A DNA stretch of 64,000 bases from Paraphysoderma sedebokerense (Eukaryota; Blastocladiomycota; Physodermatomycetes; Physodermatales; Physodermataceae): the NCBI GenBank assembly GCA_025602915.1, contig JAHLJZ010000008.1:186001-250000 (forward strand), given 5' to 3'. The notes below the pieces were generated by a model, which saw only the letters and a list, made by a program, of their open reading frames with translations, was not told where the DNA came from and made no database searches. Position numbers and translations under genes: made by a program. Positions 54,513 through 64,000 of this stretch are shown here, one piece after another (the stretch's first letter is position 1; each line of letters begins with the position of its first letter).

Positions 54513-57262
54513 TTATAGAAACACAGTTTCTTCTTCCTCAAAATCGACTTTAATTCGTTTCACCGGACTTTTCGATTCAATTCTATTATCGTCGGTTAAG
54601 TAATCTTCGACGTCACATTGTCGTTTCCGTTTAGACCCACTCAATTCGCTCACAACGGATCTAGACCAGATGGTTGTACCGTTCAAGTTATAGTCACTCA
54701 CGTCAACCATAACTTCATCTTCATGATCGTCGTTGATACTATCGTACATTACAACACGGTAAGCTCTTTTCATAAAACTACATTTCGGGATTTGGTTGTT
54801 GTATTCGTTTACAAAAGCTCGATAGTCAGAGTCCTCGGAGGCTGCTTCGGGGGTATAGTAGAATGTAAGGTTATTAAAAGTACAAAGTCGGCAGTCGTTC
54901 ATCGAGGTCGAGGAATCAGGTTCGGAGATAAATGACATGAGTTCAAGCTGTTGGGAGAAAACGTCGGTGAAAATCTTGACTAGTTGAGCCGATGATGCTG
55001 TCGAACCAAGCAAATAGTAAAATGTAGTAAGCAAGGAACATTAAAACCAATAAAAGGTCAGTCGCGCCTGGAAAGGAAGGAAAGCAGCAGAATCAAAGCC
55101 TTACCAAGAACCTCGTTATTCGTTGGATCTAACGTCAGCACAACCGATTCAGACAAAATAATTAATTTGGTGCTGAGCTCTCCAGTCAAAATCGTTGTTG
55201 CATCGAAACCGTTGCGCTGTTAAAAATAAAAACAATGCTATTAAACACTGTACACGGTAAAAAGTTCCATAAAGTGTACACACCGCAACGACTGATTTTA
55301 AATACGTATCTGCACTACTCTGAATAGACTGATACCAGGTATGTATACTAAGAGACCCCGATAACAACTTTTGCGTAAATTCAATGACTGCAAATACCAT
55401 CCGGTTAGTTGGTTAGTTCTTTCAAACAAGTGCTGATACGTAATTCTAAAAATCAAGTAACAAACATTTCGCGAAGAGATGATCAAACAAAGGATCGACT
55501 AGGTCTCTTATACTATGAAAATTTAAATCATGGAGAGTAAGTTTATTCCAAATAGCAAGTAATTCAACGCGATGAGTCGATTTTCGTAATTGAGTTCGCA
55601 GTTCAATTAAATCATTAGAGATTTGAATTCGTCGTTGCCAGTATCGGAAAAACGCGACTTGTTCCTCATGTGCCGCGGAGGACAAGGCTTTTAGAGTCAA
55701 AGTTTGGTTTTCGGTAGATGGAGCTATCACGCGAAGATAGAACCGTTGGTAATCCGCGAGAAACTGTTTTCGATGATTCAATTCGGTGGGAGTCAAATTT
55801 TCAAGTGGAGAAGGTGCAAATCGGTCCAGAATTACCTACACATATATAGAAACCTGGTAAGAATCTTATACCGAATGAACCTAAAAACATGATACATACT
55901 CTGTGAACGCTTCTTTGCCATTCGACAATGACCCGCTGTAACTCTTTTTCCTTAAAAAGCGGAAACTGAGTTTCTTCTTTTTTATTCTCGAGTACTCTTA
56001 ACAGCTGATAAGTCTGGCGAACAGTTTCAATACACTAACAAGGACAATAAATATAAGTCAACCGGACGTTTGACCCACGAAACAAAGAATTTTCTTACCT
56101 TGTCAAATATCAAATCTGGCTGAGACAAGAGTTCTGACCACGTATTTACCACGTTGAGGTACTCGCCAAGAAACTGTATACAATCTTGACGATTGTACAC
56201 CGCGACATGCATTAACCTTATCGGGCGAAAGATGATGTATATTGGAGTTGACGAGGGAGAGGTTGTATTAGAAACTGGCGAGAGGGGGTAATCGATTTGA
56301 ACTTGTTGTTTTTGGGCTAGAGATGTAGTGGAAATCGAAGTAGAAGAGGAGGAGGTAGCGGAAAAAGAGGAGGAGGTAGCGGAAAAAGAGGAGGAGGGGG
56401 TAGGAATTTTCACGGATGATGTAGACGAGGGGACTATTTTGATGGGAGAAGGGATTTTGGGTCGTCTTTGAATAGGAGATTCACATTCCGATTCTGTTTC
56501 GTCATCGAGTTTTACTGGTTTCCGAGGCCGCTGGGATTGTCGAGTACTCGACGGATTCGGTTGTCTCACGGGACTAGCATAACCTGAAGTATTATCACTC
56601 AACTCCGCTATTCCTTCTTTAATCTTCAACCCGCCATAAAAATAAACTGGAGTCCTATTTTTCCCTGTCTTTCTGACAACAAGATTTGGATTAAACGCCT
56701 TGAGGTATTTACCTACCACCGAGCAAGCGAGTGGTTGCATGTTGATTTCCCCGTCAGATGTAGCATCTCTGACACTGTCAAAGTACATTTGAAAGAAAAC
56801 TCGTTTCTCGACGAACGATCCTTCCACTAAATCAAATGTATCTTTGAGCCAATCCTCGCAATGTTGGTATACTAACCGATTGGAAGATTCTCCTCTCACT
56901 TTCAGCGTTTTCATAGTTTCAAGGACAAGTCGTTTCGCACGAGAAACAGATTTCGACTGTGTATTCGTTCTTATTGAGCCAGCTACTTTAGAACCACTGA
57001 TGATGGTCGATTTGAAAGTACATGTGAAGTTCTGGGGGGAAGAGGAAGAAGCAACACGATTTCGCGTTGAAGATGAATCGTTTTGAACTATTGATTGTAC
57101 GGGGGTACTAGGACCGGACTTAACAGATTTATTGTCAACTTTTGAAGCAACTTTGGATAAACTTTTCTCCAACGTATGGTTCGGTTCAGGCGAAGTCGAA
57201 CAAAGAAGTGGAGAAGGTTCTGAAGAATTGATGCCCTGTTTCGCGATAACTTTAGTCGGCAT
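54513..57262 (-). CDS. RFX-type winged-helix transcription factor (divergent)
   Basis: Six exons: 56099..57262, 55900..56034, 55466..55835, 55284..55387, 55105..55216, 54513..54997, giving 2,370 nt (789 aa). Residues ~120-215 resemble an RFX DNA-binding domain: CEDWLKDTFDLVEGSFVEKR, MYFDSVRDA, then SVVGKYLKAFNPNLVVRKTG and YFYGGLKIK, lining up with the RFX W..x..Y, GKLIR..FP and YYGI pattern. A Ser/Pro linker with a duplicated 21-bp unit (56344..56398, SSSFSAT) follows, then a large helical region with no family I know, and an acidic end (EEEETVF). RFX proteins bind X-box inverted repeats and in fungi control cell cycle and morphogenesis. Similarity in the DBD is moderate, so ARID2/Rsc9-like is an alternative. 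Confidence 0.68.
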
Positions 57263-58210
57263 CTCTTGTTGCTTTTCTTTTCGAGGGTGTGCGATTAAAT
57301 TAAAGAACGCGATATGAATGTAACAAATAGGAGGAGGAAAATGGGAGCGTATATTTTACAACGAATGGAGAGCGAAAGATTTGAGCGAGGGGAATTGCAG
57401 AATGAGATGGAGGAGAAAGGGAGAGAGGGAGAGACGATGGACCCGCAAACGAGAAGAAAACGAAACGCGAGAAACAATTCCACTCATCACGTGTATTTTA
57501 TCTTTCGAATGAGGATATCCCTGGGTACTGTAAAACGAGATTGTATTCATGTGAGCGAAAATGTTCTATATATCTACATGAATATGTCATCATCATCTCT
57601 CTAAAGTCTGGAGAGACCAACGACCCATTCGGAGTTGTGCACTTACGCGTTCCCGAGAGAAAAGGACAACAGTGTAGCGATGGCGAAAATTAAAAGTTTA
57701 GTTATTAAAACTAACAATTTCTTCATTAATAATTTCTCCACATCTTAATCAATTACAATTAGCATCAATAATCACTATCTTCATTCTCTTTACTTCAACC
57801 TCCCCATCATCCTTGCACTTTCACAACCGAATAGTACAAAACTGACTTTATAAAACTATAAAGGGTATAATAAAATTTTACTGTAATGAGAAAAATGAAG
57901 GTGTAAAAGTGTAAGAATATAAAAAATGTATGTAATTTTAAAGACGGTGTAAAAAATGTAGGGAACGACTTTTGCAGTAATGGTATATACAAATCAAAAA
58001 AGAAAGAAGAAGAAGAGGTCCAGTCAAGGGGCAGCTTTTAACTTGAATCAGACCAGACGAAAAAGCAAGATTTGCCGAAAATTCCCAAAGCCGTATTTAC
58101 ACCATCTCAGATGTTGTCCGAAATCATGAGTCTAACTTTTCTTTTGTAAAGTTTCTACACTATGCAATCAGTCATTCTTAACGGATGACTTAGTATCAAC
58201 GAGCAATTGT
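57263..58210. other. intergenic, upstream of RFX gene
   Basis: 948 bp between two minus-strand genes: purine-rich sequence just upstream of the RFX ATG (57300-57470, an AG-rich leader on the plus strand), then AT-rich 3' flank of the homeobox gene. No further feature is supported. Confidence 0.4.
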
Positions 58211-59870
58211 TTACAACCAATCCAACATTGTATGCAGCGATGAGGCCGAGCGAGCATCGTCGTTGTTGCTCGTTTGATCGACAGAGACTACCGAAATTTG
58301 GGACTGATCCGGATGAAATGTAAAGGGAATGGCTGTTGAAGGCGGGGTAGGAATATCAGGTTCGGTGGACGAAGGGACATTGATCGACAATTGAGGTTTC
58401 TGTCTTTGAAGTAAGGGGGAATTGATCGGAGACTCTGATTCCGACTCTTGCTTCGCCACTACATTTTCAGAGGTAGAGCCTTTTGCATTATTGAAATCAT
58501 TTTCAAACAATTCCACACAATCATCCATCAAATTCGGATACGATCGGCTCAAGTTCATCAAATCGTCAAACAGCGTAGCGCTAGTTCCGACACCTGATCC
58601 TAATGCGACGGTATTGTTCATTGCCATCGCGCTTGTAGCGGTAGACAAAGATGCAGACAAAGGGATAGAGTAATCGGGGGATTGTGAATTTGGCGGCTGG
58701 CTGGGAATATTGTAGAATGCCAGTGTGGACGACACAGAGGACGACTGATCTTTGGAAATGAATTCCGACAAGAAACGAGACGGGGTGATGACAGGGAGTT
58801 GATTTGTCAGTGCCGCCGTGGTATTGGGAATGGAAAAGGAAGAGCAGTCTGGAGCGGAAGTAAAAGTGAGAGGAGATGACCCAGCAGTAGTTGCAGCGAG
58901 TAGGAGATTGTGTTGGCTTTGATCAAGAGAAGGAACAGTGGACATCTCGGAGTTCAGCATGGGATCTGATCGTGACGTAAATCAACAATATCATTAGCCA
59001 ACTGAAATTATCATTTTAAGGGTTATCGAAACTCACCATTGAATGACAGCGAATGAAATTCCAATGGACTGGCGTACAATGGGCTTGTCAAAAAATCCGA
59101 CGTTGCTGCTGATGTGGCAGCTGTAGACATATCAGGGGAACCATTCACGAAAAAATGGTCCATTCCGAAGGAAGCACGCTCCAAGTCAGCATTTTCCACA
59201 AGTACCGGCATGTGAGGATGGAATCTTCCGGGTGTCACTGCACTTTGACCAGTAGTCGCAGTATCTGCAAGTTTGCTCGAGGAAGGGGAGGATCGTTCAG
59301 CACTGGGAATTGGGGATACAGTTGGGGAGGGGGTTGGGTAAGAGGGGCTGCGGAACACTTTATCATTGACTTCAAGTGCTTCGGATTCTTGTGCATCTCG
59401 CTTGACTTTTGCTCGCCTAGATGTAATTCAAAGCCCAGTCAGTACCAAATTCGTTGAGAAGATCACAATTACGTTATAACATACCGATTCTGAAGAGTTT
59501 AAAATCAAACACGCAATCGCGAACAAAGCGTTACCGTAGAATTAACCGTGGGAAATGGTAAGTTTGAATCCTTGCACAACATGGAGCCATCACTCATCTG
59601 AAGAAAAGAACAAACCTGAAACCAGATCTGAATAGATCTAGGAGTCATATTCAGCTTGTCGGCCAATTCTTGGCGTAACTCAGCATTGGGTTTCTGGGTG
59701 GTGTTCTCAAACACGGAAATCAAGTACTCTGTCTCTTCGATAGTCAGTCTTCTTCGCTTTTGTCTTCCGGCTTTTGAGTGAGAGGAGGAGGAGTGACCGC
59801 TGTCTGAATGGTCGTCCAAGTCCTGCGAGGCGGCACGCTTTGAGGAGCGGGATGGTTGCGATCGTAGCAT
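58211..59870 (-). CDS. homeodomain transcription factor with a 5-nt microexon
   Basis: Four exons: 59616..59870, 59485..59489, 59037..59416, 58211..58965, giving 1,395 nt (464 aa). The homeodomain covers about residues 36-95: KRRRLTIEETEYLISVFE, LADKLNMTPRSIQIWFQ, then NRRAKVKRDA. The junction WFQ-NR-RAK needs a 5-nt exon (AATCG) between two GT-AG introns; without it the frame is lost. The remainder is Ser/Pro/Thr-rich with acidic helices near the end (DDCVELFENDF), likely activating. The class is the typical (non-TALE) homeodomain, like Pho2/Yox1. ATG 59870 is used; an in-frame ATG at 60068 would add a Pro/Ser/Arg leader and cannot be excluded. Confidence 0.9.
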
Positions 59871-61661
59871 AATTGAGGTGCGATGTGGGGTTAGGGATTG
59901 AGGACGAACGCGACTGGGAGATGCGAAGAGAAGTCTATGTGGTGTATGGAGTGTAGTAGAAGAGGGGGCTAGTCTAAGGGACTCTTGTGAGCGATAGAGT
60001 TGGGAGGGATGTGCGGATAGATGGAGAGATGGAGGGAATGCGGCCGGTCTTATAGCGGAGCTCCCCATGAGGAAGGAACAGAGGAACAATGCACGCGCCG
60101 AGACAACTACGTCATAGCACGGTGACTGTGAACCAGTGAACGGCATCAGAGAATAGCAGACATACACAACACATAGCATGTCCAGTGTCCACCATACACA
60201 ACCACACAATCACACATTCAAGATTCCACGGCAGCAACTCTGTTCCCCCCATTGTCCTCCGCCACTCCCTCCCTCTCCCATTACCGCCCTATGACCTCAT
60301 CGCTCTCCTCCGCCATCCCTCTGCACAATACATCTCAATCAACCCCCTGTTTAACTGTGGCCTACCGCCCCTGTGTAACACTGATCTGATGACCCTTCTA
60401 TCTATTCTGTGCTTATCCCCCTTTCAGCCCCCTCTCGGAAAACTAAAACCCTCTCAATCAACCAGACTCTATAAACTTACAGACAGCTTTGAAGCTAGCT
60501 ATGACGAAATAACTGTGGACAACGCCAACCTTTTTTTTTTTCAGCGGCGTGTTTCTCCATAGTCCATAGTCTACACACAACTCCGTAGAAATCTTCCGAT
60601 TCAAACGGATATTTTCGATGGGTTTTTTTTTGAACGCCCTCTCCTTGGAACGGTTTGGAAACATGTATTATCCGGCGTTACGCACTTGTGACGTCACTCC
60701 CTTTCACGCTACTGTACTCTACCCATCACCTCAAAATCTTATTTTCAACTGTCAGTTAGTTTCAATGCCTTATCGCCCGATTCGGGAGTATATTATATTT
60801 TGACGAATAGAAAAAATTCATCTCTGCTCTTCTTCAGGGCTGCGGAACTGTTTCATCATTTTCATCTTTCATCGATAATCTTGCTTGTTGGACTTGAGTC
60901 TATGTGGTCCGTTTTGCAATGCGTTTTCAGAATGAATTTGGGCAATGTGCGAGCAAAAATTTGAGTTGGTCATACCAAAATGGTTTGAGATGGTTCAGAG
61001 CAATTTGACTGTAACTCTCATAGTTTCAATGGGCACATCGGTTCAGAGTTCAGTGTGTGATCGCAAGAGACACAACGTTTGGAATGACGAATAAATAGAA
61101 TTATAGATGATATTTATCAATTATCAGGTCCAAATAAAGAAATTCAAGTGCCCAGATAATATATAATGAAACGAGAATTCAAGATACCGACCGACATTAT
61201 CTTTGTCCGCTCTCTAATTGACAGCACAAATGAAATCACGCATACATAAAGGGGAATCTTCAAGAGTACAATCTTCAAGAGTACATGTCCAGTGAAAGCA
61301 CCACAGTTTCTATTCTACTAAACTGAATCCAAGAGAGCAAGACCACATAGTATGTGCAATCAATAACTAATTCCTTATGTAGGCCATCTGAGCGGCACAG
61401 CAACAGATACTCAATACATTTGATTAGCCTTCGCCGGAATGCCATTGGAGGCTGAACAAGGATAGAAAATACAGTTTTGACAACATCTGTTAAAAGATTT
61501 GATTTGCGTACAACCTGATCACACAAAGATCAAAGCTTCAAAGCCCTTCGCGCCGCCAACTTCTCTTCTCGTTCGCTTTGCCAGTTTATTCCATGACTGC
61601 ATCTTGCGAATCTTGTTCAAATTCCCTCCCATTCTTACACTCCTTAATTCCACACTACATT
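59871..61661. other. 1.8-kb divergent intergenic region, homeobox gene and dolichyldiphosphatase gene
   Basis: GC-rich 5' leader of the homeobox gene (59871-60120), pyrimidine-rich sequence (60230-60460), short T8-T11 runs (60530, 60624), then AT-rich DNA. The frame extending the homeobox protein upstream to 60068 lies here. No RNA gene or other CDS is supported. Confidence 0.4.
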
Positions 61662-62906
61662 ATGTCCCCTCATTCTCACTCTCAATCTACACCGCCGGCG
61701 CTCTCATCACTCTCTCTCACCCATGTGTTGTACCCTCCCAATGACCCGACCTCCGAATTCCTGGCCTACATCACGCTCACACCGATTTCATTGATCATCG
61801 TTTATGTGACTGTAATTATTTCTCGAAGAGAGGTTGCCTGTATATGGATGTTTGCCGGACAACTATTGAACGAGGTTGTCAATTTTATTCTTAAAAGGTG
61901 CGTGTGGTTTGTTTAACAGGTCTTGTTCTATGCCAATGTAAGGTTGACAGATTTCCTTTTTTTTCTTTGAACGCTGTAAATGATACTAATAGAGTGATAA
62001 AGGAAAAGAGACCACATGGTATTACATTTTCATTTCTTATTGTATTCTGCCTTTGGAGTGGTTATAACAGTATCCGACTTGACCGTTTACGATGTGGGTT
62101 TTTGGTGACTGGGATGGATCATAGATCATTTAGGAAAAGGATACGGAATGCCATCGAGTCATTCTCAATATATGACTTATTTCACTGTATTCTTGATTTT
62201 GTATCTATCTTATCGGTATGTTTCTGTCCTGCTTTGAGATGTATGAGATCTTTTCGGTTGGATTCTGGAGATTCTCAAATCTCAACTATGAATCGCAATT
62301 TAAATGGTTTCGACGGATCTATCTGACATAAATATTTTGACAGGATAAAGTTGAACAGTATTTATAAACTTGGAATATCGGCTGTGGCAGTTGTTACCTG
62401 CCTACTGGTGATGTATTCTCGGTACGGTTTCCAGCTCATTTTCGATTACTCTGCCACTCGCGGGTTCCATGCAAAAATATTTTGGACCTGTTCACTGACA
62501 CATGCTTCTCCTCTTAAATCTTTTGCGCAACCCGATTAATACCATTCAATATACTATGTAAATTGCTGTCTATTTGATTGATTATTGTGCTGTGCTACTC
62601 TGTGCTCTTATCTTGATTCTCTCCCGAACCAAAAGGATTCATCTACAATATCATACCCCACTTCAAGTTCTGGCAGGAGCAAGCTTAGGTTGTGTCTTTG
62701 GTTTATTTTGGTATATGATAGGAGAATATGTAGCTAGACCCCTGTCACTTGAGCATTGGAGGATACTCGAGTTCAAAATTTGTCAAGTGTTTTGTCTGAG
62801 GGATTCTAGGGTTGTTGATAATGTGGTGGGATGGGAGTATGCGCAGTGGAAGAAAGAATATGAAAGGGAGAGGAGTAAAGTCGGAAAGAGTAAAAAGAGC
62901 CGGTGA
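61662..62906 (+). CDS. CAX4: dolichyldiphosphatase (Cax4/DOLPP1)
   Basis: Five exons: 61662..61897, 61993..62018, 62134..62215, 62344..62421, 62636..62906, giving 693 nt (230 aa), the family's normal length. The enzyme removes phosphate from dolichyl diphosphate on the ER luminal side, recycling carrier after N-glycosylation. PAP2 motifs are intact: K-x6-RP (KRVIKEKRPHG), PSSHSQ, and SRIHLQYHT. The N-terminal YPPNDPTSEFLAYITLTP block is also typical. Exon 2 is only 26 nt and encodes VIKEKRPH of motif I. ATG 61662 has A at -3; an upstream in-frame ATG at 61594 is possible. Confidence 0.93.
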
Positions 62907-63319
62907 TCTGAGACGTTGTAGAATAAAGAATGCGAGGGCGGAAACTGTCCGTAGATGTGTAGATAGATAACGAGAGGAAGTGGTAATATGAGCCCGTTTA
63001 TGGTTTGCAGACGCAGTTGTTGGTCTGTTTCAGGACTGGAGAATTAGAGGGTGGGGTGGTGACGGACAGGGATTGTGTGGCCGAAAGCGAGAGTGAGGCA
63101 AGGGGTTGATTTCAAGCGGCCGCAATTTCACTTTGTCCCGTGTCCACTCCTCTTCGGTCGCCGGGTTCGTGTTGTTCATTTTTTTTGAGTTGGATTCCAC
63201 TCTGGCACTTTGATATCTCTCCGTCACTCCCTCTCCTCTCCATCCATCTCCGCATCCGACATCCCCAATCCCTTCTCATCCTTATCCCAATCCCCACTTA
63301 TATCCAGAAATAACACATC
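62907..63319. promoter_or_regulatory. promoter of the Ste20-like kinase gene
   Basis: 413 bp. A purine-rich 3' flank of the phosphatase gene is followed by a C/T-rich leader (63215-63300) before ATG 63320. A NotI-like GCGGCCGC occurs near 63116. Nothing else is seen. Confidence 0.4.
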
Positions 63320-64000
63320 ATGCAGCAGCAGTCGTCTAATCAGAATCTCCAGGTCCCTCAACCCATATCAACAGCCCCACCAAACGACTCGACTTCGCCC
63401 CCATCTTCGAACCCTACCTCCCCAAATCTATCATCCATCACTCCGACAAACGTTTCCTTTGCTGTTCCGTCTAGAGTCCATTCCCTCCCCAGAACTCAGT
63501 CAACAGCCTCCACCGCCTCAACTTTAACGGGTGGTGCACCACAGCAGCAGCAACCTCAACGAAGTAATACTATATCTTCCCTCGGCTGGCGAAAAGCTAG
63601 TACAGCCTCTATTTCCAGCAATCAAACAGGAGGTTCGGGTGGAAATTTAGCCACCCAGGATGATTCTATTCAATTATCAAACTTACCCGAAGATTATGAG
63701 ATTAAGAATGCGATTGGTAATGTCATTTTCCTTTTGACGAGTCGTTCGTCGTCACCTTATGTGGCCAACGCTGTTTCGGACAATTGGAGATATTACCATG
63801 AAGAGTCCTCTGTTCGTCCCTTTGTCTTGTGACGGAATGAGAGTGAGCGATGGTCGGATTAAACCGTACTTTTTGTTGACGTAATACTGACTTTTACGAT
63901 TGTTCTATCCCTTTTTACAACAGGATATGGGTCGTCAGCGATAGTGTACATAGCTAATTATAAACCGTTAAGCAAAATGGTTGCAATTAAAATGATTGAT
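63320..64000 (+). CDS. Ste20/FRAY(OSR1)-like protein kinase (5' part)
   Basis: Two exons are visible, 63320..63716 and 63924 to the right edge; the rest is outside. The first ~120 residues are Ser/Thr/Pro/Gln-rich. The kinase domain starts EDYEIKNAIGYGSSAIVYIAN (Gly-rich loop), followed by VAIKMID with the ATP-binding Lys at the very end. The GxGSSA loop and placement fit Ste20-group FRAY/OSR1-type kinases, which signal in stress and morphogenesis, but with only subdomains I-II the subfamily is provisional. The intron splits the first Gly codon of the loop. Confidence 0.75.

Noticed and set aside
55440-55486. Acceptor TTTTTAG directly after exon 3 of the RFX gene
   Set aside because: Using it creates an immediate stop; the TTTGCAG acceptor at 55388 restores a long conserved-looking frame.

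Overview
The window is fungal nuclear DNA and comes from an intron-rich, multicellular-type fungus rather than a budding yeast. Supporting genes are a Gti1/Pac2 (WOPR) regulator, a Ste50-type SAM/RA adaptor and a UPF0658 Golgi protein, all characteristic of fungi. About 85 introns were placed. Most are 50-130 nt, with GTRNGT-like donors, CTAAC/CTTAAC-like branch sites and AG acceptors. Several features are more typical of early-diverging fungi or basidiomycetes than of ascomycete yeasts: a KDM4 demethylase with JmjN, JmjC, extended PHD and a Tudor-like segment, an RFX factor, and an SH3 protein with one membrane span and a Cys-rich ectodomain. I cannot place the species from sequence alone; a Mucoromycota or other zygomycete-grade fungus is my best guess. 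Every multi-exon model below that is complete in the window sums to a multiple of three, which independently supports the splice sites chosen.

Layout. 1-5.7 kb: Ste50-like adaptor (cut by the left edge), a possible small membrane protein, catabolic serine/threonine dehydratase, WOPR regulator (all minus). 5.7-8.2 kb: a long gene-free divergent region. 8.2-11.6 kb: glycogen-targeting PP1 subunit and DUF1295 reductase (plus). 12-21.5 kb: minus-strand block of GT61-like glycosyltransferase, DUF218 protein, UPF0658 protein, BTB protein and a seven-span membrane protein. 22-32.2 kb: one 21-exon gene for a ~2,900-residue repeat protein of the GRDP/DUF1399 type. 32.8-37.6 kb: Tvp38-like VTT protein and the SH3 membrane protein. 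38.9-45.5 kb: PPR-like mitochondrial protein and KDM4, divergent. 46.4-52.1 kb: ARPC4 and RPN2, divergent over a 296-bp promoter. 52.7-64 kb: RNase P subunit Rpp21/Rpr2, RFX factor, homeodomain factor, dolichyldiphosphatase, and the start of a Ste20/FRAY-like kinase.

How the genes relate. There is no single pathway cluster. The window mixes housekeeping genes (proteasome, Arp2/3, RNase P, N-glycosylation lipid recycling, Golgi) with regulatory genes (WOPR, RFX, homeodomain, KDM4, Ste50, Ste20-like kinase, PP1 targeting).

Most notable: (i) a tandem-exon-duplicated GRDP/zinc-knuckle giant with eight modules and phase-1 introns reused at the same codon; (ii) extreme microexons sitting on key motifs, namely a 5-nt exon encoding homeodomain Asn51, a 16-nt exon encoding the PLP lysine of serine dehydratase, and a 26-nt exon in the first phosphatase motif of dolichyldiphosphatase; (iii) three CACGTGAC sites spaced exactly 22 bp in the ARPC4/RPN2 promoter. 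No tRNA, rRNA, CRISPR array, virus-like element or recognisable transposon was seen.
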